A stretch of 11,700 nt of DNA, taken from the NCBI GenBank assembly GCA_903927685.1, contig CAIYOB010000566.1, positions 1 to 11,700 of the forward strand. Direction: 5' to 3'. The notes under the pieces are model-generated. The model did no database searches. It was given only the letters and a program-made list of their open reading frames with translations, and had not been told where the DNA came from. Below are positions 1 to 7,363 of the stretch, in pieces (position 1 is the first letter of the stretch; each line of letters begins with the position of its first letter). Made by a program: the position numbers and the translations under genes. The stretch comes from an uncultured Planctomycetaceae bacterium (lineage in GTDB: Bacteria; Planctomycetota; Planctomycetia; Pirellulales; Pirellulaceae).

Positions 1-2454
1 GAATTCCAGGTAGGCTTTCTCGCGGACCCATTTCACTTGGCCGTCGACCACCAGACGGTGCTCGATGTCGTACGACTCGCCGCGCAGGGCCGCCTGCCAC
101 TGCGTGTCGACGTACTGGCGGTCGTCGGGGTGAATGGCTCCCAGGAACGTCTCATAGGTCAGCGGCGTCCCCTTGGGCAGGCCGAAGATCCGATGATTCT
201 CGTCGGACCACGTGAGGACATTGCGGCGCACGTCCAGACGCCAGCTGCCGATCTGCCCCACGGCCTGGGCTCGGTCCAGATCCGCCTGGCTTTGGCGGAG
301 CGCCGCGAGCGTCTGCTCGGTCTGCTGGCGGGCGGCGACGGCGTCGTCCATCAGGTTGAGCGCAGCGCGGCGCGACTCACGCAGCGCCGCCTCGGCCTGT
401 TTTCGGTCGGTGATGTCCTGCACGATACCACCCATCCGGCTCGCGCTCCCACGGGCATCCCCGCGGTGGCGTCCGGCGGCCCATATCCAGCGGACCTCAC
501 CATCCACACGCCGGATGCGGCACTCGAAGCTCCAGTCGCCGCGGGCAGCCGTCGCCGTGCGAAACTTCGCATCCACCACCGCGCGGTCCTCCGGGAGCAC
601 GTGTTCCAAGAACATCTCGTAGGTCCATTGCGGGAGCAGTTGCTCGTAGCCGAAAATGCGGTCGTGTTCCAGCGACCGATTGGCGGTGTGATCCACCAGA
701 TCGAGGTCCCACGCGCCGGTGTGGCTGGTTTCCAGCGCAAAGCTCAAGCGGTCCTCGCTCGCGTGCACCGCCGCCTCGGCTTCCTTGATGTCCTGGATGT
801 CCGTGTTGCTGCCGAACCACTTGACGATCTGGCCCGCGTCGTCGCGCAAGGGGACGGCGAGAGTGCGAAACCACCGATAAACGCCATCATATCGGCGCAG
901 GCGGAACTCGATGGCGAAATTGTCGCCGCGGGCTGCGGTGGCCTGCCAGATGGCGACCGCGCGGTCGCGGTCGTCGGGGTGGAGTTGCTCCAGCCAGCCA
1001 TAACCGAGTTGCGGGGCTTCGGGGATGCCGGTGTAGTTGACCCATTGCGGACCGAGGTAGTCGCAAGGCCCGTCGGCGCGGCAGGTCCAAACAAGTTGAG
1101 GCAAGGACTCCACGACCTGCCGGAACCGCTGCTCGCTCGCGCGCATCGCCTTCTCGGCCCGCTTGCGCTCGGTGATGTCGGTGGTGACGCCGACGAGCCG
1201 TTCCAGATTGCCGGCGGCGTCGAACACGGCCCGGCCGATTTCCTCCACCACCACGACGCCGCCGTCGCCGCAGACGACGCAGTATTCGACCGAGTAGGCG
1301 TTGGCGGCGGGCGTCAGTTCGCGAAGCGTCTGCGCAAACCGTGCACGGTCGTCCGGGTGGACGCGTTGGAAGAAATGTTGCCCCGTGTCGTTGACGGCTT
1401 CGTCGCCGGTGAGCTTGAGGATCGTCTCGCAACTGGCGGAGCGCTGCACCCGGTCGGTGGCCGGTTCCCAGTCAAAAGTGAACGAGCGGCTCACGCGCAG
1501 GGCCTGCTGCATCCGTTCCTCGCTGGCGCGCAGGGCCGCTTCGGCCTGTTTCAACTGGCTGATGTCGCGCCAGGCCACGATGGCCCCGACGACGGTTCCG
1601 GTCTCGTCCCGCAGCGGCGCGGCGTTGCAGAGCAAGGATAAACGCCGTCCGTCGGCGCCGACCTGAACCAGCTCGGCGTGGGTGACGATCTCGCCACGTT
1701 GGATCGCGCGCACCAGGGGCAGGTCCTCGTACGCCATCGGCGTGACGCCGTCCTGGTGATAGACCTTCCATTGCGTGACGACCGCCTCGGCCGTCAGCCC
1801 GGCATGCGGGCCGCCAGCCAACTGCTCTCCGTAACGGCTGACCATGCGAATCTTCACGTCGGGCGCATCCGCAATCGTGATGCCTTCCGGCACGAACTCC
1901 AGCACCGCCGCGAGCAGCCGCTCGCTCGCCAGCAGCCGCTCGAACCGGTTGCGCTCGGTCAGGTCGGTCACGACCATCGAGATCGCGGGAAGTCCGTTAT
2001 GGACGAACGGAGCGAGGCTCACCCGCACGGAAATCTGGGTTCCATCGCCGGCCTGGAGGGTAAACTCGTCCCGCACCGCTCCCGCCGGCGCTTGGCGGAG
2101 CAACTGCTGCACCCTGCCCCGATCCGACTCGACCAGGTGCCCGCAGAAATGCGCGCCGACGATCTCCTCCAGGGGCCGCTTGAGCATCTCGGCAAATCGC
2201 TGGTTGCAGTAGTTGACATGGCCGTCCTCCACTAGCGTGACGGCCCCCTCCTGCATCTGCTCGACGATGGTCCGATAGGTCTGATCCGCATCCTGCAGCG
2301 TGGAGACGCGCTGGCCCACGGGCGTCGCGATGACCGGGGCGTCTACGTCGCCCTCGCGGAGCGCGCGCAGCCTCTCCTCCGCTGCGGCAAGTTGCGCGCG
2401 CAGTTCACGAACCTCCTGCTCCAGTTCTCCCCTGCTCTGGACAAGATCTCCCAT
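1..2454 (-). CDS. Multi-PAS sensor protein, probable hybrid or sensor histidine kinase; C-terminus outside window
   Basis: An open minus-strand frame runs from ATG at 2454 to position 1 without a stop (818 codons), so the 3' part is missing. GGAAGGGAG lies about 6 bases before the ATG. Residues 4-38 form a charged, coiled-coil-like segment. Six PAS domains follow at about 57-168, 176-302, 312-430, 440-556, 565-685 and 735 onward. They are recognised by repeated signatures: HPDDR-type motifs in domains 3, 4 and 6, and closing DIT/DLT-E-R or DIQDIKEAE linkers around residues 164, 297, 426, 552 and 680. PAS domains sense small ligands, redox state or light, and usually control a histidine kinase or GGDEF output. 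No such output is visible here. No transmembrane helix is apparent, so the visible part should be cytoplasmic. It lies 157 bases downstream of another PAS gene on the same strand. A histidine kinase is the likeliest full-length product, by inference only. Confidence 0.85.
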   Translation of the reverse strand, partial: MGDLVQSRGELEQEVRELRAQLAAAEERLRALREGDVDAPVIATPVGQRVSTLQDADQTYRTIVEQMQEGAVTLVEDGHVNYCNQRFAEMLKRPLEEIVGAHFCGHLVESDRGRVQQLLRQAPAGAVRDEFTLQAGDGTQISVRVSLAPFVHNGLPAISMVVTDLTERNRFERLLASERLLAAVLEFVPEGITIADAPDVKIRMVSRYGEQLAGGPHAGLTAEAVVTQWKVYHQDGVTPMAYEDLPLVRAIQRGEIVTHAELVQVGADGRRLSLLCNAAPLRDETGTVVGAIVAWRDISQLKQAEAALRASEERMQQALRVSRSFTFDWEPATDRVQRSASCETILKLTGDEAVNDTGQHFFQRVHPDDRARFAQTLRELTPAANAYSVEYCVVCGDGGVVVVEEIGRAVFDAAGNLERLVGVTTDITERKRAEKAMRASEQRFRQVVESLPQLVWTCRADGPCDYLGPQWVNYTGIPEAPQLGYGWLEQLHPDDRDRAVAIWQATAARGDNFAIEFRLRRYDGVYRWFRTLAVPLRDDAGQIVKWFGSNTDIQDIKEAEAAVHASEDRLSFALETSHTGAWDLDLVDHTANRSLEHDRIFGYEQLLPQWTYEMFLEHVLPEDRAVVDAKFRTATAARGDWSFECRIRRVDGEVRWIWAAGRHRGDARGSASRMGGIVQDITDRKQAEAALRESRRAALNLMDDAVAARQQTEQTLAALRQSQADLDRAQAVGQIGSWRLDVRRNVLTWSDENHRIFGLPKGTPLTYETFLGAIHPDDRQYVDTQWQAALRGESYDIEHRLVVDGQVKWVREKAYLEF

Positions 2455-2611
2455 TCAAGGCTCCCTTCCGGCACGGCCTTCAAGGCGAATCCCGCCAAGA
2501 CAGATGTGCCGGCGATTTCGGAGGCCCCCTGCCAACAACGCCAAGTTGCCAAAGCGGCGGCGCCACCCACAGGATTCTAGATTGCGTCGGAGAGGGGCTC
2601 CTCGGACACTC

Positions 2612-4531
2612 TCAACCTGCGGGCCTTTCCGGCTCCGCGCTGTTCTCGAACTCGAACCCATACCGCGGCGGCTGGCCGGCCTGGGCGCACAGTTCGTTGA
2701 CTTCTTTCTTCAATTCGATCATCCGCAGTTCGCGGCCGACCATGCTCCGGTTGAAACGAGCCAATTCCTCGTTGCTGGCGCACAGCTGCCCGTTGACCGC
2801 TTCCAGTTCGGCGGTCCGCTTCTTGACCAGTTCCTCGAGGTGCTCACGATACCGGGCGAGTTCGGCTTCGGCCTTACGGCGCTCGGTGATGTCAATATCC
2901 ATCTCCAGAATCAGCGGCGAGCCATCCACGTCCGTGAACGGGAAGTCGTGGACGTCGATCTGGCTTCCGTCCGGCCCGGTGACCTCCCAGTGGTGGGGCT
3001 GGCCGGTCTTCAGCACGTCATAGGATTCGCAGCACTCGCAGGGTTCGGGACTCCCAAAACAGTATTCATAGCAGTGCCGCCCGTGCGTCTCTCCAAACTT
3101 CTCCCGGAAGCCTCGGTTGGCGAAGACGACGCGATAGTCCGGCGTCAGGAGACAGATCATTGCTGGCAGCGTTTCCAGCACGGCCAACAGCCGGTGCCGC
3201 TCGCCCGCGACCGCTTCGGCGGCCCGGCGGCGCGACTCGGTCTCGCGCAATTCCGCCGCCATGCGATTGCGTTCGGTGACATCCAGCACGGTTCCTAACA
3301 TCCGCGCGGCCCGGCCATCCGCGCCACAGGTGATCTGTCCCTGATAGAGGATCGCTCGAGTCTGTCCGTCCTGGCCCACCATGCGGTATTCGCCGAATGC
3401 TTCGCCCTTGCCTTCCAGCGCCGCCTGGAGCCCGGATAGAAGACGATCCCGGTCGTCCGGATGGATCCAGGTTTGCCACTCGGCGAACGAGATCTTCCCG
3501 CTACTCGGCGCAGGACGGTTCAGAACTCGAAAGTACTCCGGCGAGCAGCGAGCCTGCCGGGTGGCGAGATCCCAATCAAAAGTCCCCACGCCGCCGGCAG
3601 CCTGGGCCAGACGCAACTGTTCCTCGCTCTCGCGCAGGGCCTGCTGGGCCTGGACGAGTTCCGTCACGTCGGACGTCACTTCGCCCGCACCGACGACTTC
3701 GCCCGCGGCGTCTCGAACCGGGGCGTGACGCGTACTGTACCATCTGCGGTAGCGGCCAGGATCGCCAAACGGGAGCGTCTGAACAACGGTCTCGCCATTC
3801 AGCGCGCGGCTCCAGACTGCCAACGCCTTGGCACGCTCGTCGGGCATCTCGGCCAGCAATTCGAGCAGACTCATGCCAATCGCCGTGTCCTTGCCCGTCA
3901 GGCGCTTCAACTCCCGCTGATGCTCCTGGTTGAAGTAGGTGTAGCGGAATTCTCGGTCAACCGTGGCGATCAGGACCTGCGTTCCCGCCGTCACCGCCTC
4001 CAGCAAGTCGCGCGCTTTCCGCAACTGTGCCTCGTTCTCGCGCAGCGCCTCCTCGGTTCGCTTGAGGGACGTAACGTCCATGAAAGCGCCGACAGCGCCG
4101 CGTGGTTCGCCCGTTTCGTCAAACAACGGCGAGGCGGAGCAGTAGAGCGTCACCGTCTGCCCGTCCTCCCGGACCACATTGAGGATCTGCCCGGTCACTG
4201 TCTCGCCGCGCACGGCCCGCTGCATCGGCAATTCCGGCAGAGCCAAATCGCGCCCTTCCGAGAGACAGCGATAGCGGGCAGGCGTCGCCCCGGCCTTGGA
4301 TAGCTGGCCGCCCGGCGCCACCCCGACCAGCCGTTCGTTGGCCGGATTGCCGCGGATCTGATGCCCGTGGGGATCCTCGGCAATCGCCAGCCCAATGGGC
4401 ACCGTCTCGAAGACCGCCTGCAATTCCGCCACGCGCCGCTGCAAATCGCGGTTCAACCTGGCGAGTTCGTGTTCCGCTCTCTGGCCAAGGCCGCACGCAC
4501 GATCGGATTGTGGAGCACCCGGCGTATTCAT
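2612..4531 (-). CDS. PAS-domain signalling protein without visible kinase (four PAS domains plus coiled-coil tail)
   Basis: The start chosen is ATG at 4531 (MNTPGAPQ, 639 residues). An in-frame ATG at 4615 would add 28 residues, but that stretch has lower third-position GC than the body and neither start has a good Shine-Dalgarno site. In the 667-residue numbering, PAS domains lie at about 61-185, 203-322, 335-450 and 471-582, each closing with a DVT/DIT-type linker. PAS3 carries HPDDRDRL. PAS4 has a cysteine cluster at 515, 519, 526, 528 and 529. A coiled coil (583-640, ELVKKRTAELEAVNGQL) leads to a conserved tail containing VGRELRMIELKKEVNEL and QPPRY, then a stop. There is no HisKA, HATPase, GGDEF or receiver domain. 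No transmembrane helix is seen, so it is probably cytoplasmic. It may dimerise with, or feed signals to, the next gene's product. That partnership is inferred from adjacency. Confidence 0.85.
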   Translation of the reverse strand: MNTPGAPQSDRACGLGQRAEHELARLNRDLQRRVAELQAVFETVPIGLAIAEDPHGHQIRGNPANERLVGVAPGGQLSKAGATPARYRCLSEGRDLALPELPMQRAVRGETVTGQILNVVREDGQTVTLYCSASPLFDETGEPRGAVGAFMDVTSLKRTEEALRENEAQLRKARDLLEAVTAGTQVLIATVDREFRYTYFNQEHQRELKRLTGKDTAIGMSLLELLAEMPDERAKALAVWSRALNGETVVQTLPFGDPGRYRRWYSTRHAPVRDAAGEVVGAGEVTSDVTELVQAQQALRESEEQLRLAQAAGGVGTFDWDLATRQARCSPEYFRVLNRPAPSSGKISFAEWQTWIHPDDRDRLLSGLQAALEGKGEAFGEYRMVGQDGQTRAILYQGQITCGADGRAARMLGTVLDVTERNRMAAELRETESRRRAAEAVAGERHRLLAVLETLPAMICLLTPDYRVVFANRGFREKFGETHGRHCYEYCFGSPEPCECCESYDVLKTGQPHHWEVTGPDGSQIDVHDFPFTDVDGSPLILEMDIDITERRKAEAELARYREHLEELVKKRTAELEAVNGQLCASNEELARFNRSMVGRELRMIELKKEVNELCAQAGQPPRYGFEFENSAEPERPAG

Positions 4532-4943
4532 GAGCCGTACCCGCGAATCAGGCGGAAATTGAGTCAAGGCCAAAACGCACAGGGTAACCATTCCCCCGCA
4601 ACAGCCCCCTGCCATTATGCCCTAGCGAACGTGAACCAGCCATACGGCGGTACGAAAAAGGCTTGCGGTCCACCATCCGAAACGGATTCGGATCGAGCCG
4701 GAGGTCTGGCCGCTCGACGGGACAGCTCGAATTGAATGTTCAACCTGGCTCGTCCAGCCGTGCCCTTCGGCGCCAGGCAGATGGTCCTTGGTTCCGGTCG
4801 GGGCCCGCGTGCGGCTGGGCGGTAGCGTTGGGCATGGGGAAGTGGTAGAACAAGGGCCGAGTGGGGTCGAGCTGGACTCGACGCCGGCGAGAAACGCAGG
4901 CCCGGCAATTTCGCGGTCCGGGATTGCTGGAGGGGACAACGCC
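4532..4943. other. Divergent intergenic region between PAS gene and glsB-like gene
   Basis: These 412 bases separate a minus-strand PAS gene from a plus-strand membrane-protein cluster and should carry both promoters. I could not identify a convincing -35/-10 pair or a sigma-54 site. Two small symmetric elements are visible: TTGAA-TG-TTCAA at 4732-4743, and GTCGAG-CTGGA-CTCGAC at 4866-4882. Open frames across it on either strand have no recognisable protein features. If the PAS gene starts at 4615 instead of 4531, the region shrinks to 328 bases. Confidence 0.6.
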
Positions 4944-5192
4944 ATGCTTGACCTGATCTACTTCTTGGCGATCGGCTTGGCCGCCGGGTGGCTGGCGGGC
5001 AAGATCATGAAGGGCCAGGGCTTGGGGATCGTCGGCAACCTTGTGGTCGGCGTCATCGGAGCCTTTCTGGGAGGATTCTTGTTCCACCTGCTTGGTCTGC
5101 TGGTGGTGGGCTTGATCGGGAGCCTGATCTCAGCCACGGTCGGGGCGGTCGTCCTGCTGTTCTTGCTGCAAAAACTCGGGCGGCGGCTGTAG
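4944..5192 (+). CDS. GlsB/YeaQ/YmgE-family small membrane protein
   Basis: This is an 82-residue, almost entirely hydrophobic protein. It shows the glycine-rich pattern of the family once called transglycosylase-associated proteins: GLAAGWLAGKIMKGQG (11-26), GNLVVGVIGAFLGGF (31-45) and ISATVGAVVLLFLL (62-75). Three membrane segments are predicted at about 2-20, 28-50 and 52-76, ending in a basic tail (KLGRRL). Its length matches the usual 80-90 residues. The start at 4944 was chosen over upstream in-frame codons because GGAGGGG sits about 9 bases before it and the family signature begins at once. Members are inner-membrane proteins often linked to stress; their biochemical role is unproven despite the historical name. 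It is the first gene of a tight plus-strand cluster, with 19 bases to the next gene. Confidence 0.9.
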   Translation: MLDLIYFLAIGLAAGWLAGKIMKGQGLGIVGNLVVGVIGAFLGGFLFHLLGLLVVGLIGSLISATVGAVVLLFLLQKLGRRL

Positions 5193-5211
5193 GGAACTGG
5201 AGGCGTTCGAA

Positions 5212-5511
5212 ATGTTGTCAGCAATTCACCACGCGCCCCTGATGGTCGTCGTCGCGGCCGCCGCCGGCGTGTTGCTTGGGTTATTGATCTGGGGTGCCTG
5301 GCAACCCTTGGCCTGGCGAGTTCTTTCCGTGCTGGGGATGGGGACGGGGGCGGGGCTCCTTGTGTGGGGCATCCTCATGGCGGCCATGCGGGAGGAACCG
5401 CGGTTTGGCTCACCGGCGGGAATCATCGCCCTGGGGGCCGGCGTTCTGGTTGGCTCGATCGCCCTGCTGGTGATCTCGTTCTGCGGAGGTTGCAGGAGCC
5501 GGAAAGAGTAA
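5212..5511 (+). CDS. Small three-helix membrane protein, unknown function
   Basis: This 99-residue protein has three clear hydrophobic segments at about 10-29, 36-58 and 69-91, and a short basic tail containing a CGGC pair (residues 91-94). ATG at 5212 is preceded by GGAGG with 8-base spacing, which supports the start. I do not recognise a family. The CxxC at the membrane boundary could bind metal or form a disulfide, but such a short terminal motif may also be incidental. It sits 19 bases after the GlsB-like gene and 25 bases before the GNAT fusion gene, so the three are probably co-transcribed. Codon use and GC match the neighbours, with no sign of recent transfer. Confidence 0.75.
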   Translation: MLSAIHHAPLMVVVAAAAGVLLGLLIWGAWQPLAWRVLSVLGMGTGAGLLVWGILMAAMREEPRFGSPAGIIALGAGVLVGSIALLVISFCGGCRSRKE

Positions 5512-5522
5512 CGGCAGCAAAC

Positions 5523-5530
5523 GGAAGGAA
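5523..5530 (+). promoter_or_regulatory. Ribosome binding site fixing a TTG start
   Basis: GGAAGGAA lies six bases before TTG at 5537. No in-frame ATG or GTG lies near the beginning of the recognisable acetyltransferase fold, so this site makes the TTG the best start. Confidence 0.65.
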
Positions 5531-5536
5531 CCGCAC

Positions 5537-6709
5537 TTGACAGCCACGCTGACGCCGAACCTCTCGATCCGGCTGGGCCGATTGGAGTTGATCGCAGCCA
5601 CCCCGGAACTGCTGCAAGCCGAAGACGACCTGCAGCAACTCGCCCGCTGTCTGCAGGCCGACGTTCCAGGCAACTGGCCCATGCCCCTGTACGACCACGA
5701 CGCTCGACAGCATTTCCTTCGTGTGCTCAACGAAAACCCGGAGTCCGTGGGATGGACGGCCTGGTACATACTGCGGCTGGACGACGCAGAACGCAGAACA
5801 CTGATCGGCTCCGTGGGTGCCTGCGGCCTGCCGGACGACAGTGGGACCATTGTGATCGGCTACTCGCTTCTCGACCAGTTTCACGGCCAGGGTTATGCCA
5901 CGGAGGCCTTGCGTGGCTTCTTGAACTGGGTCAAGTCCCATCCCCGTCTGCGCAGGGTGGTTGCCGACACGTTTCCTCACCTGCCGGCGTCGGTCCGGGT
6001 ACTCGAGAAAAACGGCTTCGTTCGCTGCGGGGCGGGGACCGACGAAGGCTCGATCCGGTTTGAGCTGGCCGAGACCAAGCGGCCCGTCCAGTTCACGTTG
6101 CGGACGTTGCTGCTGAGCGTGTCGGCGTTGGCTCCGATCCTGGCCTCGGTCCGTTGGCTCGGCGCACAAATCCTCCCGTTCATCCTGGTAGCTGCGGCCG
6201 TCTGGCTGGCCGCACGGACGAAGGCCCGTCACCTGCTCGTGTGGCTGGTGCCCGCGCTGTGGGCCCTGGGCGCTTTCGGCTCGTGGCGTCATCCGGGTGA
6301 CGAGTATGGCCTGGTCGGCGCGTCCATGTTGGTCAGCATTTGGCTCGTCATCTTGATCCACTCGAACAATCTCTCGCAGGCGATGCTGCCCCTGATCGCC
6401 GCTGGGGCGTTGCCCATGGCGGTCTTCGGCTTCCTCCTGGACCGGCTTCCGGTCTCCCGTCGCTGGTGGGCGGCGGTTTACATTTTGGCGTCTGCCGCGT
6501 TGTTCGCGTGGGGCCTGCTGTCGTTCCCTTCGCTGGAGCGGGCCATCGCCAAGAACGGTTCGATTTTGGCGTACGCCTTCTGCGCCGCCAACCTGGGGAT
6601 GTATGCGTCCGTGCTGACGTGCCTCAGCGGCGGGACCCTGGTGTGGCTGTGGCGGCGGTTCCGCAGGTGGAAACAGCCGGCTTCGTGTCCAGCAACGCTC
6701 ACGGAATAA
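5537..6709 (+). CDS. GNAT-family N-acetyltransferase fused to a multi-pass membrane domain
   Basis: This is a 390-residue two-part protein. Residues 8-178 form a GNAT acetyltransferase domain of the RimJ/RimL type: an N-terminal strand (IRLGRLELIAATPEL), a central GYSLLDQF segment, the acetyl-CoA pyrophosphate-binding loop QFHGQGYATEAL (114-125), and the closing ASVRVLEKNGFVRCG (151-165). The family transfers acetyl from acetyl-CoA to an amine; the substrate is unknown. From residue 184 a membrane part begins with VQFTLRTLLLSVSALAP, the planctomycete FTLRTLL motif. About six or seven hydrophobic segments follow between 185 and 372, and then a basic tail. The frame is open across the junction, so this looks like a true fusion, although a sequencing frameshift that joined two genes cannot be excluded. 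The TTG start is supported by GGAAGGAA. It is the last gene of the plus-strand cluster. Confidence 0.85.
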   Translation: MTATLTPNLSIRLGRLELIAATPELLQAEDDLQQLARCLQADVPGNWPMPLYDHDARQHFLRVLNENPESVGWTAWYILRLDDAERRTLIGSVGACGLPDDSGTIVIGYSLLDQFHGQGYATEALRGFLNWVKSHPRLRRVVADTFPHLPASVRVLEKNGFVRCGAGTDEGSIRFELAETKRPVQFTLRTLLLSVSALAPILASVRWLGAQILPFILVAAAVWLAARTKARHLLVWLVPALWALGAFGSWRHPGDEYGLVGASMLVSIWLVILIHSNNLSQAMLPLIAAGALPMAVFGFLLDRLPVSRRWWAAVYILASAALFAWGLLSFPSLERAIAKNGSILAYAFCAANLGMYASVLTCLSGGTLVWLWRRFRRWKQPASCPATLTE

Positions 6710-6717
6710 CTCCCTCA

Positions 6718-6733
6718 CCCCGGTACTCCGGGG
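6718..6733. repeat. REP-like palindrome, possible terminator of the upstream gene
   Basis: CCCCGG-TACT-CCGGGG is a perfect 6-bp stem with a 4-base loop, beginning 9 bases after the stop of the GNAT fusion gene. Flanking bases (CCCTCA before, GAGACGGTCGGGG after) resemble the interspersed repeats of the form CCCTCACCCCGG…CCGGGGAGAGGGTCGGGG seen in many GC-rich genomes. No T-tract follows, so it is a weak intrinsic terminator at best. Confidence 0.5.
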
Positions 6734-6766
6734 AGACGGTCGGGGCGGCCACTTGAAAGAAAAAAG

Positions 6767-7363
6767 AAAGGACAGGCATCATCGTAGACGGATCGAGGCG
6801 AGTTTGCCTTGGGATTCGGCGAAGATGACGTGTCCGTGCGGCGATTCGATCCCGGTATGCGGCGGTGCCAAGTCCGGACGGATCGACCGTGGCCGCCAAA
6901 TCAGGGGCCGGCCCGGGGGGCCGCAAGCGAAACCTCGCTGGCCGGTATCACGGACTCTGTGGGAATGCGGACCAGACGAGGGGCGTCAGACAGGCGACGC
7001 CGCCAGATTGTCCAGATGATGCACGCCACGCTGGCGAGCAAGCTCGCGCAACCGCTCGCGATTCGTGCAGAAGTAACTGCCCAGCAGCCGCGACTTCTCC
7101 AACAGCTTCTGCATCCGCGGGCCCCAGACGTCGGAACTGGTGCCCATCGGGCACAGCCAGTGGTCATCCTCGATCCCACCCGCGGCACGACTGCCTGCCA
7201 CACTGCCGCAGGCCGCCGCTTTCAAGTCCTCGAGTTTTCCCTTGGCCTGCGCATGTTCCACGCGCTGCTGCACCGATGTGTGCGGGCTCGTCTCCGGACC
7301 GGCGGCCAGACCCGCCGCCACCGGGTTCAAGTCGATGTGCAAGAAAATAATGCCTGTCCTTTT
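6767..7363. mobile_element. Decayed IS200/REP-type transposon remnant bounded by inverted repeats
   Basis: The left end, AAAGGACAGGCATCAT (6767-6782), and the complement of the right end, AAAGGACAGGCATTAT (7348-7363), match at 15 of 16 bases, with 13 consecutive. Between them lies the C-terminal remnant of a transposase on the minus strand (6986-7363), followed by about 200 bases (6783-6985) with no recognisable gene. No target-site duplication is obvious immediately outside the repeats. The element occupies most of the 729-base gap between the convergent GNAT and pgpA genes. Confidence 0.55.
6986..7363 (-). pseudogene. Transposase remnant, C-terminal part only (IS200/REP-associated type)
   Basis: The minus-strand frame reads KRTGIIFLHIDLNPVAAG and continues to TGA at 6986-6988, about 125 residues. 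The IDLNPVAAGLA motif, followed by PETSPHTSVQQRVEH and later by DDHWLCP, resembles the C-terminal half of the IDLNP-type transposases related to RayT that are common in planctomycetes. The frame is closed upstream by TAG at 7364-7366, directly outside the inverted repeat. The N-terminal half, which would carry the HUH metal-binding histidines and the catalytic tyrosine region, is absent. It is therefore not functional as a transposase. The only in-frame near-start is TTG at 7342, without a plausible ribosome site. The family call rests on motif resemblance alone. Confidence 0.6.

Noticed and set aside
37..1641. A 534-codon plus-strand open frame opposite the multi-PAS gene
   Set aside because: The minus strand reads as continuous PAS domains here. 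The plus frame has no recognisable fold and is open because GC-rich codons of the real gene avoid stops on the opposite strand.
2455..2611. Terminator or promoter between the two PAS genes
   Set aside because: Only weak, short stems such as GAGG-GGCT-CCTC are present, with no T-tract and no convincing promoter elements.
250..4080. Recurring DNA motif like GCTCGGTGATGTC in the PAS genes, as a repeat family
   Set aside because: Each copy encodes the D-I-T-E-R linker that closes a PAS domain, so protein conservation explains it.
3461..4303. A 280-codon plus-strand open frame, and another at 2300-3298
   Set aside because: Both are antisense to clear PAS coding sequence and read as low-complexity reverse images of it.
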